Shown one piece after another: positions 1 to 5,778 of a stretch of DNA of 18,913 nucleotides. A model generated the notes under the pieces. It searched no databases. It saw only the letters and a program-made list of their open reading frames with translations, and was not told the DNA's origin. Source of the DNA: an uncultured Chloroflexota bacterium (lineage in GTDB: Bacteria > Chloroflexota > Chloroflexia > Chloroflexales > Roseiflexaceae); NCBI GenBank assembly GCA_937876225.1, contig CALFIC010000207.1, positions 1-18,913 of the forward strand, given 5' to 3'. A program made the position numbers and the translations under genes. The stretch's first letter is position 1. Each line of letters opens with the position of its first letter.

Positions 1-17
1 CAACGGCAGGCGCTGGC

Positions 18-719
18 ATGAGCACCCAGCGCGTCTATTTGTCCGACGACCAATGCGTCACCACCACCGCCACCGTGCAGGCGGTGATGGCTGGCGCATT
101 TACCGTTGACCAGAGTCCTTTTTTTGTGGGGGGCGGTGGTCAACCATGCGATACGGGCACTGTCGATGGCGTCGCAATTAGCGGTGTAACAGTCGATGGC
201 GATGATTGGGTCTGGCACCAGAGTGCGGCCTCAGTCGCGGTAGGCCAACAAGTCGAATTGCAGGTCGATGCCCCCCGCCGGGCGATTTTGTCGCGCTATC
301 ATACTGCTTTGCACGTGCTCAATACCTTGGCGATGACGCATTACCAGGCCTGGATTACCGGCGCACAGATGACGACTGATTATGCGCGCATCGACTTTGC
401 CATGCCGTGGCTCGACCCGGTGGTGCTGGTCGACCTCGAGCAGCGCATGAACGAAACCCTGGCGGCCAATCACGCTGTGCGGGCCTATACCATGCCCCCC
501 GAGGAATTTGCGCAGCGCCCTGATTTGATTCGTACCTTGAACGTCAAGCCTCCGGTCTATCAAGGCGTAGTGCGGATTGTCGAAATCGTCGGCTTTGATG
601 GCCAAGCCTGTGGCGGCACGCATGTGCGCCATACGCGTGAGGTCGGCGCCTGTACGATTTTTAAAAGTGAAAACAAAGGCAAACAAAATAAACGCTTGTA
701 TGTGCGCTTTGCCGAGTAG
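18..719 (+). CDS. alaX: AlaX-type alanyl-tRNA editing protein
   Basis: Predicted free-standing trans-editing hydrolase of 233 residues that would remove wrongly attached Ser (or Gly) from tRNA-Ala in the cytoplasm, backing up the editing domain of AlaRS. The zinc-binding signature is complete: HTALH gives H95 and H99, and CGGTH gives C198 and H202. The Gly-rich segment FFVGGGGQPCDTG (residues 35-47) matches the loop typical of the medium-length AlaX-M class, and the length fits that class rather than AlaX-S (about 150) or AlaX-L (about 400). There is no AlaRS catalytic core. The reading frame stays open upstream to the window edge and no clear ribosome binding site precedes the ATG, so the true start may lie outside the window. 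A pair of palindromic repeats follows the stop codon. The family call is from motifs; the exact substrate is inferred. Confidence 0.9.
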   Translation: MSTQRVYLSDDQCVTTTATVQAVMAGAFTVDQSPFFVGGGGQPCDTGTVDGVAISGVTVDGDDWVWHQSAASVAVGQQVELQVDAPRRAILSRYHTALHVLNTLAMTHYQAWITGAQMTTDYARIDFAMPWLDPVVLVDLEQRMNETLAANHAVRAYTMPPEEFAQRPDLIRTLNVKPPVYQGVVRIVEIVGFDGQACGGTHVRHTREVGACTIFKSENKGKQNKRLYVRFAE

Positions 720-725
720 TAGTAG

Positions 726-764
726 GGGCAAATAAAAGGCGAATTTATTCGCCTCAATTCGCCC
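726..764. repeat. Nested palindromic intergenic repeat, copy A1
   Basis: Two nested inverted pairs: GGGCAAAT (726-733) with ATTCGCCC (757-764) outside, and GGCGAAT (738-744) with ATTCGCC (747-753) inside, with arm and spacer lengths 8-4-7-2-7-3-8. The same layout occurs at 793-831 and 1939-1977. Similarity to the 1939 copy continues downstream through CCGTACGG. It begins 7 bp after the AlaX stop codon, so it may act as a transcript-end hairpin. One outer pair is an A/C mismatch in this copy. Confidence 0.8.
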
Positions 765-792
765 GTACGGAGCGAATGGGCGGATGGCGTAG

Positions 793-831
793 GGGCAAAT
801 AAAAGGCAAATAAATTTGCCACAATTTGCCC
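793..831. repeat. Nested palindromic intergenic repeat, copy A2
   Basis: GGGCAAAT (793-800) pairs with ATTTGCCC (824-831), and GGCAAAT (805-811) pairs with ATTTGCC (814-820). The spacing is identical to the other two copies, but the variable base is A/T in all four arms where the 1939 copy has G/C in all four. The copy ends 24 bp before the start codon of the aldo/keto reductase, so it would sit in that gene's leader or promoter. Confidence 0.8.
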
Positions 832-855
832 ATCTCAGATAGAAAGAACCACACA

Positions 856-1839
856 ATGGAATACATCAAATTAGGCAACACTGGCATGGATGTGTCACGG
901 ATTTGTTTGGGGTGCATGGGGTTTGGCGATGCCAATGGCTGGATCCACAAATGGGCGCTTGACGAAGCCAGCAGTCGCCCCATCATCAAAAAAGCCTTGG
1001 ATTTGGGGATTAACTTCTTTGACACGGCCAACATTTATTCGCTGGGCAAAAGCGAAGAATTTGTTGGGCGGGCCTTGAAGGACTACGCTAAGCGCGACGA
1101 AATCGTAGTCGCCACCAAGGTCCACGGCAAAATGCACCAAGGTCCCAATGGGGGTGGGTTGTCGCGCAAGGCGATTTTGAGCGAAATCGACAAAAGTCTG
1201 ACCCGGCTGGGGATGGACTACGTCGACCTCTATATCATTCATCGCTGGGACTACCACACCCCCATCGAAGAGACGATGGAAGCCTTGAATGATGTGGTGC
1301 GGGCGGGCAAAACGCGCTATATTGGCGCGAGTGCGATGTTTGCCTGGCAATTCCAGAAAGCGTTGTTTACGTCGGAAAAACATGGTTGGGCGCGCTTTGT
1401 GTCGATGCAAAACCACCTCAACTTGATTTACCGCGAAGAAGAGCGCGAAATGATGCCGTTGTGCCGCGACGCCAAAATCGCCGCCACACCTTATAGCCCG
1501 TTGGCGTCTGGGCGCTTGACGCGCGATTGGTCGGTAGATAGCTCGTTCCGCGCCCAGACCGACCAGACTGCCAAAGGCAAATACGATTCCACGGCTGATG
1601 CCGATAAGTTGATTATCGAGCGGGTGGCCGAACTCGCTACGAAATATGACGCAACCCGCACGCATATTGCCTTGGCGTGGTTGTTGCAAAAGCAACAGGT
1701 AGCCGCCCCGATTATCGGCGCCACCAAAATCGCGCATCTCGATGAGGCAGTGGGGGCGTTGCAGGTGAAATTGACGAGTGCCGACGTGGCCTATCTCGAA
1801 GAGCCTTATGTGCCGCACCGTGTGGTAGGCGCCATCTAG
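856..1839 (+). CDS. Aldo/keto reductase
   Basis: NAD(P)H-dependent oxidoreductase of the aldo/keto reductase TIM-barrel superfamily, 327 residues, cytoplasmic. The full catalytic tetrad is visible: D56 (FDTAN), Y61 (IYSLG), K88 (ATKVHG) and H129 (IIHRWD). The typical N-terminal LGNTGMDVSRICLGCMGFG and the C-terminal 'IALAWLLQ...PIIGATK' cofactor-phosphate segment are also present. Length and overall pattern resemble the E. coli YajO group, but the substrate cannot be read from sequence. The ATG at 856 begins the conserved region (MEYIKLGNTG); the longer frame from 826 starts inside the repeat region and adds only MPISDRKNHT. The ribosome binding site is poor (AGAAAGA). Two palindromic repeats separate it from alaX, so it is probably a separate transcription unit. 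Confidence 0.93.
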   Translation: MEYIKLGNTGMDVSRICLGCMGFGDANGWIHKWALDEASSRPIIKKALDLGINFFDTANIYSLGKSEEFVGRALKDYAKRDEIVVATKVHGKMHQGPNGGGLSRKAILSEIDKSLTRLGMDYVDLYIIHRWDYHTPIEETMEALNDVVRAGKTRYIGASAMFAWQFQKALFTSEKHGWARFVSMQNHLNLIYREEEREMMPLCRDAKIAATPYSPLASGRLTRDWSVDSSFRAQTDQTAKGKYDSTADADKLIIERVAELATKYDATRTHIALAWLLQKQQVAAPIIGATKIAHLDEAVGALQVKLTSADVAYLEEPYVPHRVVGAI

Positions 1840-1885
1840 ATCGACGGCGATGTACGTCGGCGTGGAGGTGATGCGATTCACCGCT

Positions 1886-2055
1886 GCGCCGGATATTTTT
1901 TATAAAAAACGTGATTGATAAGCGGGCAAGGGCAGTAGGGGCGAATAAAAGGCGAATAAATTCGCCTCAATTCGCCCGTACGGGGCGCATGGGAGGATCA
2001 CCTTCGCGCCGGATATTTTTTATAAAAAACGTGATTGATAGGCAGGCAAGGGCAG
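1886..2055. repeat. 120-bp direct duplication covering the 3' end of the DCC-family gene
   Basis: The 50 bp at 1886-1935 recur at 2006-2055, exactly 120 bp apart, with only two differences (1921 A/G and 1924 G/A). The first 35 bp are identical. The right copy holds the last 11 codons and stop of the minus-strand DCC-family gene. The left copy still encodes the same peptide (LPLPAYQSRFL, stop) on the minus strand at 1900-1935, and both base differences are synonymous. Palindromic repeat A3 lies between the two copies. No transposase or terminal inverted repeats are present, so this looks like local duplication rather than an insertion sequence. Confidence 0.85.
1939..1977. repeat. Nested palindromic intergenic repeat, copy A3
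   Basis: GGGCGAAT (1939-1946) pairs with ATTCGCCC (1970-1977) and GGCGAAT (1951-1957) pairs with ATTCGCC (1960-1966). All pairs are Watson-Crick. Arm and spacer lengths are the same 8-4-7-2-7-3-8 as copies A1 and A2. It sits between the aldo/keto reductase and the convergent DCC-family gene, within the 120-bp duplication. Confidence 0.8.
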
Positions 2056-2412
2056 CATGCAGCTGTCGGATTGACCAAACCAGCGGTAGCGATGGCGGGC
2101 CACAAAAAAATAAACGGCGTCGCGGATGGGGCGGGGGATAAAGCGCAATGGGGCGAGGAGTGGCCACGGCCAGCTGAGCAGCGTACAGATGCGCAGGGCG
2201 GCGTCGCTGGCGGTGTAGGCGTGGTCGTCGTGGATAAAGATGATGGTCGACAGGGTGTGGGTGTCGATGCCGTATTGGCTGGCCAAGGCGTGACCGGCGT
2301 CGGATTGCAGGGCAGCGAAGTGGATGTTGGCGTGGGGATCGCGAGGGATAATCCAGCGCACCACGCCGCTACAGAGATTACAGACGCCATCGAACAATAT
2401 GATGCTGGGCAT
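2020..2412 (-). CDS. DCC family (DUF393) thiol-disulfide oxidoreductase-like protein
   Basis: Small protein of 130 residues of the DUF393/DCC family. The family signature lies at the N-terminus: D8-G-V-C11-N-L-C14, a CxxC motif in a thioredoxin-like setting. The C-terminal family pattern YRWFG...C is also present. A redox role is inferred from the CxxC motif; the substrate is unknown. I chose the ATG at 2412 rather than an upstream in-frame start at 2439, because ACGGAGG lies just before 2412 with good spacing and the conserved block begins at residue 3. The stop and last 11 codons lie in the right-hand copy of the 120-bp duplication, and a second fossil copy of that end lies downstream. A terminator separates it from the upstream minus-strand gene, so it probably has its own promoter near 2430-2480. 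Confidence 0.85.
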   Translation of the reverse strand: MPSIILFDGVCNLCSGVVRWIIPRDPHANIHFAALQSDAGHALASQYGIDTHTLSTIIFIHDDHAYTASDAALRICTLLSWPWPLLAPLRFIPRPIRDAVYFFVARHRYRWFGQSDSCMLPLPAYQSRFL

Positions 2413-2437
2413 AGTAGCCTCCGTTGGTACTAGGGAC

Positions 2438-2469
2438 AAAAACCCCCTCCACGCCAGGCGTGAAGGGGG
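2438..2469 (-). terminator. Rho-independent terminator of the PHP-like/AlbA_2 gene
   Basis: Read on the minus strand, CCCCCTTCACGC and GCGTGGAGGGGG form a stem with one mismatch and a 3-nt loop, followed directly by TTTTT (2442-2438). It begins 14 bp beyond the stop codon of the 733-residue protein and ends before the ribosome binding site of the DCC-family gene. Confidence 0.85.
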
Positions 2470-2482
2470 CGCGGTGGCGGGG

Positions 2483-4684
2483 TTATTCGACCACGTCGTC
2501 GTATTCGGCCATCAGGTCATGCCATTCGCCGATGAGTTCGTCACGGCGGGCGGCGTAGTAGATGTGATCGACGCCTTCTTCATCGCGGAAGATGAGATCG
2601 ACTTGGCGGCGCATCGGGCGCATATAGCCGATATTACCCCACCAGCGGATATTTTCTTCGTTGATAGCTTGGTCGGCGAGGTGCATGCGGGCAGCATATT
2701 GGCGGATGCTGCCTTCTTCGATGTCGTTCATGCGCCAGGGGTGCGGGCTGACTTCGTCGTTGCGTAAATTGCGGAATATAAAGCGGCGTTCGCTTTGATC
2801 GTCTTGGACAGTTTCGACCACTTCGATGCCCGTGCGGGGTTTTTTGACTTGAATCAAATCGAGCCAGGCTTGGTTGAGTTGGTCGCGAGTAACGCCGTGG
2901 TATTCTTGGATTTCGAAGGCTTCGTTGCCTTCGGCATCGTCGGTGGTTTTGTTTTTGAGGAGCAAGTCAAAGCGGGGCTTGTCTAATTCGTCACGCCAAA
3001 TACGGGTGATGGCGCCGCGGCCGCGCCAGCGCGGTTTGCGATCGCCTTGGAACGGGGGGAACTGCATCGCCGGCATACTCGATGCATAGGCAGCCGTTTG
3101 CGTCGCGGTGGCCGGTGTGGCTGTTGTTGCGGCCGTTGCGGGGTTTTCGTCGTCAAAGGTGACGGTATCGACGGGTAATTGGGGGGCATAGGTATTGATG
3201 AGTTGTTGCCATTGGATGCCGAGACCCCAATCAGAGACGCCGTAGAATATATGGTCAATCACGCCGCTACTATCGCGGTGGACCAAATCGTATTTAGGGC
3301 GACCACCTTGGACGTAGGTGCGCCACAAGCCGATTTGATTGGTCCATTTGATGGTATCGAGGCTTTCGCTACCATCACGGAGTTTTTCGTGTTGCTCGAT
3401 GGCATAGCTCCACAAGCCTTGGGCGCGGTCCCGGGTGACGCCGGCGGTAGTGCGTAAATCACGTACTTCGTAGTGCCAAACGCCTGCACGGCGTTGGGCC
3501 GATACGACTGAAACGCCACTGCGGGGCAAATCGAGGTCGCTACCATCGCCACCAGGGTTTTGGCAGAGCTGGCGAATTTCGAGAGGGGTGGCGGCTTGGG
3601 TCTGGCCATCACGGCGTACCATGATGCGTCCATCGCGGAGCACATAGGGTGGTTGCTCGCTGTGGTTAGGCCGCACTTCGACACGCAACAACTCATCGGC
3701 ATCGATTTGGATTGATTCGCTGTGTATTTGCGGTGTGGGGGTCAAGAGTTCGGTGGCTTTATTGACGGCAACCAAGGCTTTCTCGCGTTGTTTGAGCCCA
3801 ACAATTTGTCCTTGCTCGCTCCCGAGGAGCATCACGCCACCGCCGGCATTGGCCAAGGCGGCGATGTGGGGTGCGAGATCGGCACTTTTGGCTTCGGGGA
3901 GTTGTACGATGTGATTGTCGTTGCTGGCCTGGAGCAATTGGTCGACGGCCCAGCGCCGAATCGGGGTGTTGATGAAACTAATTGCGGTGTGTTGGTGGGC
4001 GAGGACGACGTCACGCAAGGCAGCGAATGTGGGCGCAGTCAAGGTGATTTCACTGAAGGCTGCCCCAATTGCATCGAGGGTGGTGGCTCCTGAGCCACCG
4101 AGCACACACACATCGCCGATGGCGGGATTGGTGTGATCGATTGCGTGGAGCTGGCCGGCAGCAATCAATGATTGTACGACACTGACTTGACTGTCGTCAC
4201 TCGGATGGGCAATGGCGATACCGCCAGCGGCATGTACCAAGGCACACACGGCGCTGGCTGGCATTTGGCTTTGTCCGCTCGGTGATTCGCCACCGAGGTG
4301 TTGCAAGATGGTGATGATGCTGGTGGTGGCGGTATCGGCTGCAAAAATAGCACTAAAGAGTACTGATTCGCTACTGATTATGGAAAATCCCGGCAGGATC
4401 ATGGTGCGAGCCCGGAGCTCGCGATGGAGCGCTAAGCGCACTTGATCTTGGGCATTGAGAATGCCGGCTTTTTCGAGTAATACTAACTTCTCGAGGTCGC
4501 GTTGGAGGGATTCGAATCCTTTTAGCGTGCCTAAATCAGTCATGGCAATCATGTCCAATGCGGCGTTGGCTGCAGCCTGGAGCAATTCGAGGTGCTCACT
4601 GTCATCACGTTGTTGATAGCGCACATAGGGATCGATGCGCAACACAATACTGCCGTGGCTGCTGGTGCTAGGGGACAAATTCAT
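2483..4684 (-). CDS. Degenerate PHP-like + AlbA_2 domain protein with C-terminal internal repeats
   Basis: Large protein of 733 residues with no signal peptide or membrane segment. Residues about 12-235 follow the PHP phosphoesterase pattern: LDMIAMTD for 'ldaiaiTDH', PGFSI for 'PGvEi', and GGIAIAHP. However, most metal ligands are gone: the DLHxHT segment reads RIDPYV, TDH reads TDL, and only H160 of AHP survives. Residues about 258-375 match the AlbA_2/Schlafen-like domain (LPEAKS, HIAALANAGGGVMLLG, then IVGL), a putative nucleic-acid-binding module. The C-terminal half holds two long related units (402-497 and 632-726), each ending in 'DLxxRDxxGVxDHIxY...W..L', and a shorter unit (555-612). 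A Thr/Ala-rich linker covers 512-535. GGAG lies 7 nt before the ATG. It is monocistronic, with its own terminator. The function is unknown; regulatory nucleic-acid binding is a guess. Confidence 0.8.
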   Translation of the reverse strand: MNLSPSTSSHGSIVLRIDPYVRYQQRDDSEHLELLQAAANAALDMIAMTDLGTLKGFESLQRDLEKLVLLEKAGILNAQDQVRLALHRELRARTMILPGFSIISSESVLFSAIFAADTATTSIITILQHLGGESPSGQSQMPASAVCALVHAAGGIAIAHPSDDSQVSVVQSLIAAGQLHAIDHTNPAIGDVCVLGGSGATTLDAIGAAFSEITLTAPTFAALRDVVLAHQHTAISFINTPIRRWAVDQLLQASNDNHIVQLPEAKSADLAPHIAALANAGGGVMLLGSEQGQIVGLKQREKALVAVNKATELLTPTPQIHSESIQIDADELLRVEVRPNHSEQPPYVLRDGRIMVRRDGQTQAATPLEIRQLCQNPGGDGSDLDLPRSGVSVVSAQRRAGVWHYEVRDLRTTAGVTRDRAQGLWSYAIEQHEKLRDGSESLDTIKWTNQIGLWRTYVQGGRPKYDLVHRDSSGVIDHIFYGVSDWGLGIQWQQLINTYAPQLPVDTVTFDDENPATAATTATPATATQTAAYASSMPAMQFPPFQGDRKPRWRGRGAITRIWRDELDKPRFDLLLKNKTTDDAEGNEAFEIQEYHGVTRDQLNQAWLDLIQVKKPRTGIEVVETVQDDQSERRFIFRNLRNDEVSPHPWRMNDIEEGSIRQYAARMHLADQAINEENIRWWGNIGYMRPMRRQVDLIFRDEEGVDHIYYAARRDELIGEWHDLMAEYDDVVE

Positions 4685-4869
4685 CGACGTACTCCAATAT
4701 TTCAGTTTTTGCCTTTTGCAAATAGAACGCTTTGCATCACTACATCAAAATAAACGGTACCTAATCGCACCGGATTCGGTAAAAAAATTGATTGCACACG
4801 CAAATAATGTAAGTGTACAGCCATATACATCACTACTATACGAGAAATGGTAATTCTTTGCAAATTAGA

Positions 4870-4934
4870 ATAGTTTTGTTTTCGTAAGAAAACTATCGTG
4901 TATCATGACATATCGTATTGTCGCTATCGTATTG
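4870..4934. promoter_or_regulatory. Candidate operator: inverted repeat plus repeated TATCGT words
   Basis: ATAGTTTT (4870-4877) and AAAACTAT (4889-4896) form a perfect 8-bp inverted repeat with an 11-nt centre. TATCGT then recurs at 4894, 4911 and 4925, the last two as the 10-mer TATCGTATTG. The cluster lies immediately upstream of, and touches, the -35 element at 4932. A regulator-binding role is inferred from position only. Confidence 0.35.
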
Positions 4935-4961
4935 GCACAAATGCGCTAAAACCGTCATAAT
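4932..4961 (+). promoter_or_regulatory. Sigma70-like promoter of the 112-residue gene
   Basis: TTGGCA (4932-4937) and CATAAT (4956-4961) are separated by 18 bp, each one base from consensus. They lie 46 bp before the start codon at 5008, leaving room for a short leader with a ribosome binding site. Confidence 0.5.
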
Positions 4962-5007
4962 AGTAGCCACATGATGTTCACTTGTCGTGTATATATGCGA
5001 GGTCACG

Positions 5008-5346
5008 ATGACACTTCCGAGCCCAGAAACAATTGACGGATTGACGTATCTGCCGGATCCTACCTATCCATATCCGTTTGATGTTGTGGTACCACCACAT
5101 TTTTGGATGACCGAACAAACCGGGCGTCTCGCAATTGCAATGGAATCTTATTTTCAAGGTGAAACCATGACTGCGAGTAATCGTGTGGTGATTTTGAGTT
5201 ATCTCCGCCAATTTGTGGGGCGAGCTTTGTTGTTGCCTGGGATAAAACGCGATCCTTTATTGCAATCACTCGAACGCTTGCGTTCGCGCCATGACTTTGA
5301 GCAATTCGCCGATGAATTAGCCGCCGTCGGCATAGAACCCTTTTAA
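5008..5346 (+). CDS. Hypothetical protein, 112 residues
   Basis: I do not recognise a named family. The start at 5008 (MTLPSPETIDG) is preferred over the ATG at 4987 because GAGGT (4999-5003) lies at the right distance. The product is soluble, with no signal peptide or membrane span. The N-terminus is Pro/Tyr-rich (YLPDPTYPYPFDVVVPPHFW), followed by probable helices: TEQTGRLAIAMESYF, NRVVILSYLRQFVGRALL and FEQFADELAAVGIEPF. The highly ordered hydrophobic pattern and aromatic motifs suggest a genuinely conserved small domain rather than a random frame. It has its own promoter-like sequence, a possible operator and a downstream terminator, so it appears to be an independently controlled single gene. 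No function is proposed. Confidence 0.75.
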   Translation: MTLPSPETIDGLTYLPDPTYPYPFDVVVPPHFWMTEQTGRLAIAMESYFQGETMTASNRVVILSYLRQFVGRALLLPGIKRDPLLQSLERLRSRHDFEQFADELAAVGIEPF

Positions 5347-5384
5347 GAAGTAGGAAGCGTGAAGTAGGAAGTGTGAAGTAGCGA
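5347..5384. repeat. 14-bp short tandem repeat
   Basis: GAAGTAGGAAGCGT (5347-5360) is followed by GAAGTAGGAAGTGT (5361-5374) and then GAAGTAGCGA, which leads into the 69-bp repeat. It starts immediately after the stop codon of the 112-residue gene. Confidence 0.75.
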
Positions 5385-5527
5385 CGCAGGAAGGGGTGGA
5401 TCATGCCGGCGAATTCATTCGCCGCTATTCTCCCTCCGGAAGTGAAGTAGCGACGCAGGAAGGGGCGAATCATGGCGGCGAATTCATTCGCCGCTATGCG
5501 CCCTCCGGAAGTGAAGTAGCGACGTAG
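5373..5527. repeat. 69-bp tandem repeat, two full units and a partial third
   Basis: Units start at 5373, 5442 and 5511 (GTGAAGTAGCGACG). Units 1 and 2 differ at about five of 69 positions; the third stops after about 17 bp. Each full unit carries a perfect hairpin CGGCGAAT-TC-ATTCGCCG (5407-5424 and 5476-5493) and a preceding GGGG(C/T)G(A/G)AT, so it shares its core with the nested palindromes at 726, 793 and 1939. There is no coding frame and no spacer variation as in CRISPR. Confidence 0.85.
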
Positions 5528-5545
5528 CCAGCTGCGTCTTCTTTT
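5521..5545 (+). terminator. Likely terminator after the repeat block
   Basis: GACGTAGC (5521-5528) and GCTGCGTC (5531-5538) form an 8-bp stem with one G-T pair, followed by TTCTTTT. The left arm is part of the truncated third 69-bp unit. It probably ends transcripts from the 112-residue gene before the tRNA promoter. Confidence 0.5.
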
Positions 5546-5576
5546 CACCATATTTTATCCTACCTGCAAATTCGAT

Positions 5577-5606
5577 TTGACATTGACTATAGTTGTAGCG
5601 TACTAT
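5577..5606 (+). promoter_or_regulatory. Promoter of tRNA-Pro
   Basis: Perfect TTGACA (5577-5582), an 18-bp spacer and TACTAT (5601-5606), 16 bp before the mature tRNA start. This is the best -35/-10 match in the window, as expected for a tRNA gene. Confidence 0.75.
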
Positions 5607-5622
5607 TAGCATGTTGGAACGA

Positions 5623-5699
5623 CGGGGCGTAGCGCAGCCTGGTAGCGCACATGAATGGGGTTCATGAGGCCGGAGGTTCAAATCCTCTCGCCCCGACCA
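5623..5699 (+). tRNA. tRNA-Pro (anticodon GGG)
   Basis: A complete cloverleaf of 77 nt with encoded CCA. The acceptor stem is CGGGGCG with CGCCCCG, the D stem GCGC with GCGC, the anticodon stem CATGA with TCATG, and the loop ATGGGGT places anticodon GGG at positions 34-36. The T arm is GGAGG-TTCAAAT-CCTCT. The C1-G72 first pair and A73 discriminator are typical of bacterial tRNA-Pro. It has its own promoter and terminator. Confidence 0.97.
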
Positions 5700-5722
5700 A
5701 CAAACGCTCATTATGAGCACCC

Positions 5723-5752
5723 AAAACGTCGACCCTTACGGTCGACGTTTTT
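5723..5752 (+). terminator. Terminator of tRNA-Pro
   Basis: AAAACGTCGACC (5723-5734) and GGTCGACGTTTT (5740-5751) form a 12-bp perfect stem with a 5-nt loop whose 3' arm ends in a T run. It lies 24 bp after the tRNA and 27 bp before the start of the next gene. Confidence 0.85.
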
Positions 5753-5778
5753 CGTACGTTGTATTGATGCGAGGTATT

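Larger units (their letters stand above)
4685..5007. other. AT-rich divergent intergenic region (323 bp)
   Basis: This gap separates the minus-strand PHP-like gene from the plus-strand 112-residue gene and should hold the promoters of both. No coding frame of interest is seen. The right half contains an inverted repeat, three TATCGT words and a good plus-strand promoter, listed separately. I could not choose a convincing -35/-10 pair for the minus-strand gene. Confidence 0.6.

Noticed and set aside
231..1034. 267-codon minus-strand frame spanning alaX, the repeats and the reductase start
   Set aside because: It runs through two genes with clear families and through palindromic repeats; no motif or ribosome binding site supports it.
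895..1881. 328-codon minus-strand open frame opposite the aldo/keto reductase
   Set aside because: It is a shadow of a gene with a complete catalytic tetrad; the predicted peptide has no recognisable motif and is rich in His/Arg as expected from antisense reading.
1886..2055. Possible insertion sequence or MITE with long target-site duplication
   Set aside because: The direct repeats are 50 bp, far too long for a target duplication, and no transposase or terminal inverted repeats border the segment.
2035..2433. 132-codon plus-strand frame opposite the DCC-family gene
   Set aside because: Its Gly/Val/Asp-rich peptide is the antisense reading of a gene with a CxxC family signature and a strong ribosome binding site.
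2483..4684. Calling the PHP-like protein an active phosphoesterase or a DNA polymerase PHP domain
   Set aside because: Nearly all metal ligands of the PHP fold are absent, and no polymerase domain follows.
5373..5527. Possible small CRISPR array
   Set aside because: The 69-bp units are contiguous, with no unique spacers between repeats, and there are no cas genes; it is an ordinary tandem repeat.
5484..5720. Minus-strand frame giving a peptide with GREDLNLRPHEPHSCALPG
   Set aside because: This is the familiar false protein produced by translating the antisense strand of tRNA-Pro; the tRNA cloverleaf at 5623-5699 explains it fully.
5713..5778. Upstream start codon for the wall hydrolase at 5713 or 5767
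   Set aside because: 5713 begins before the tRNA terminator hairpin and would hide the signal peptide behind 22 extra residues; GAGG at 5771-5774 points to 5779.
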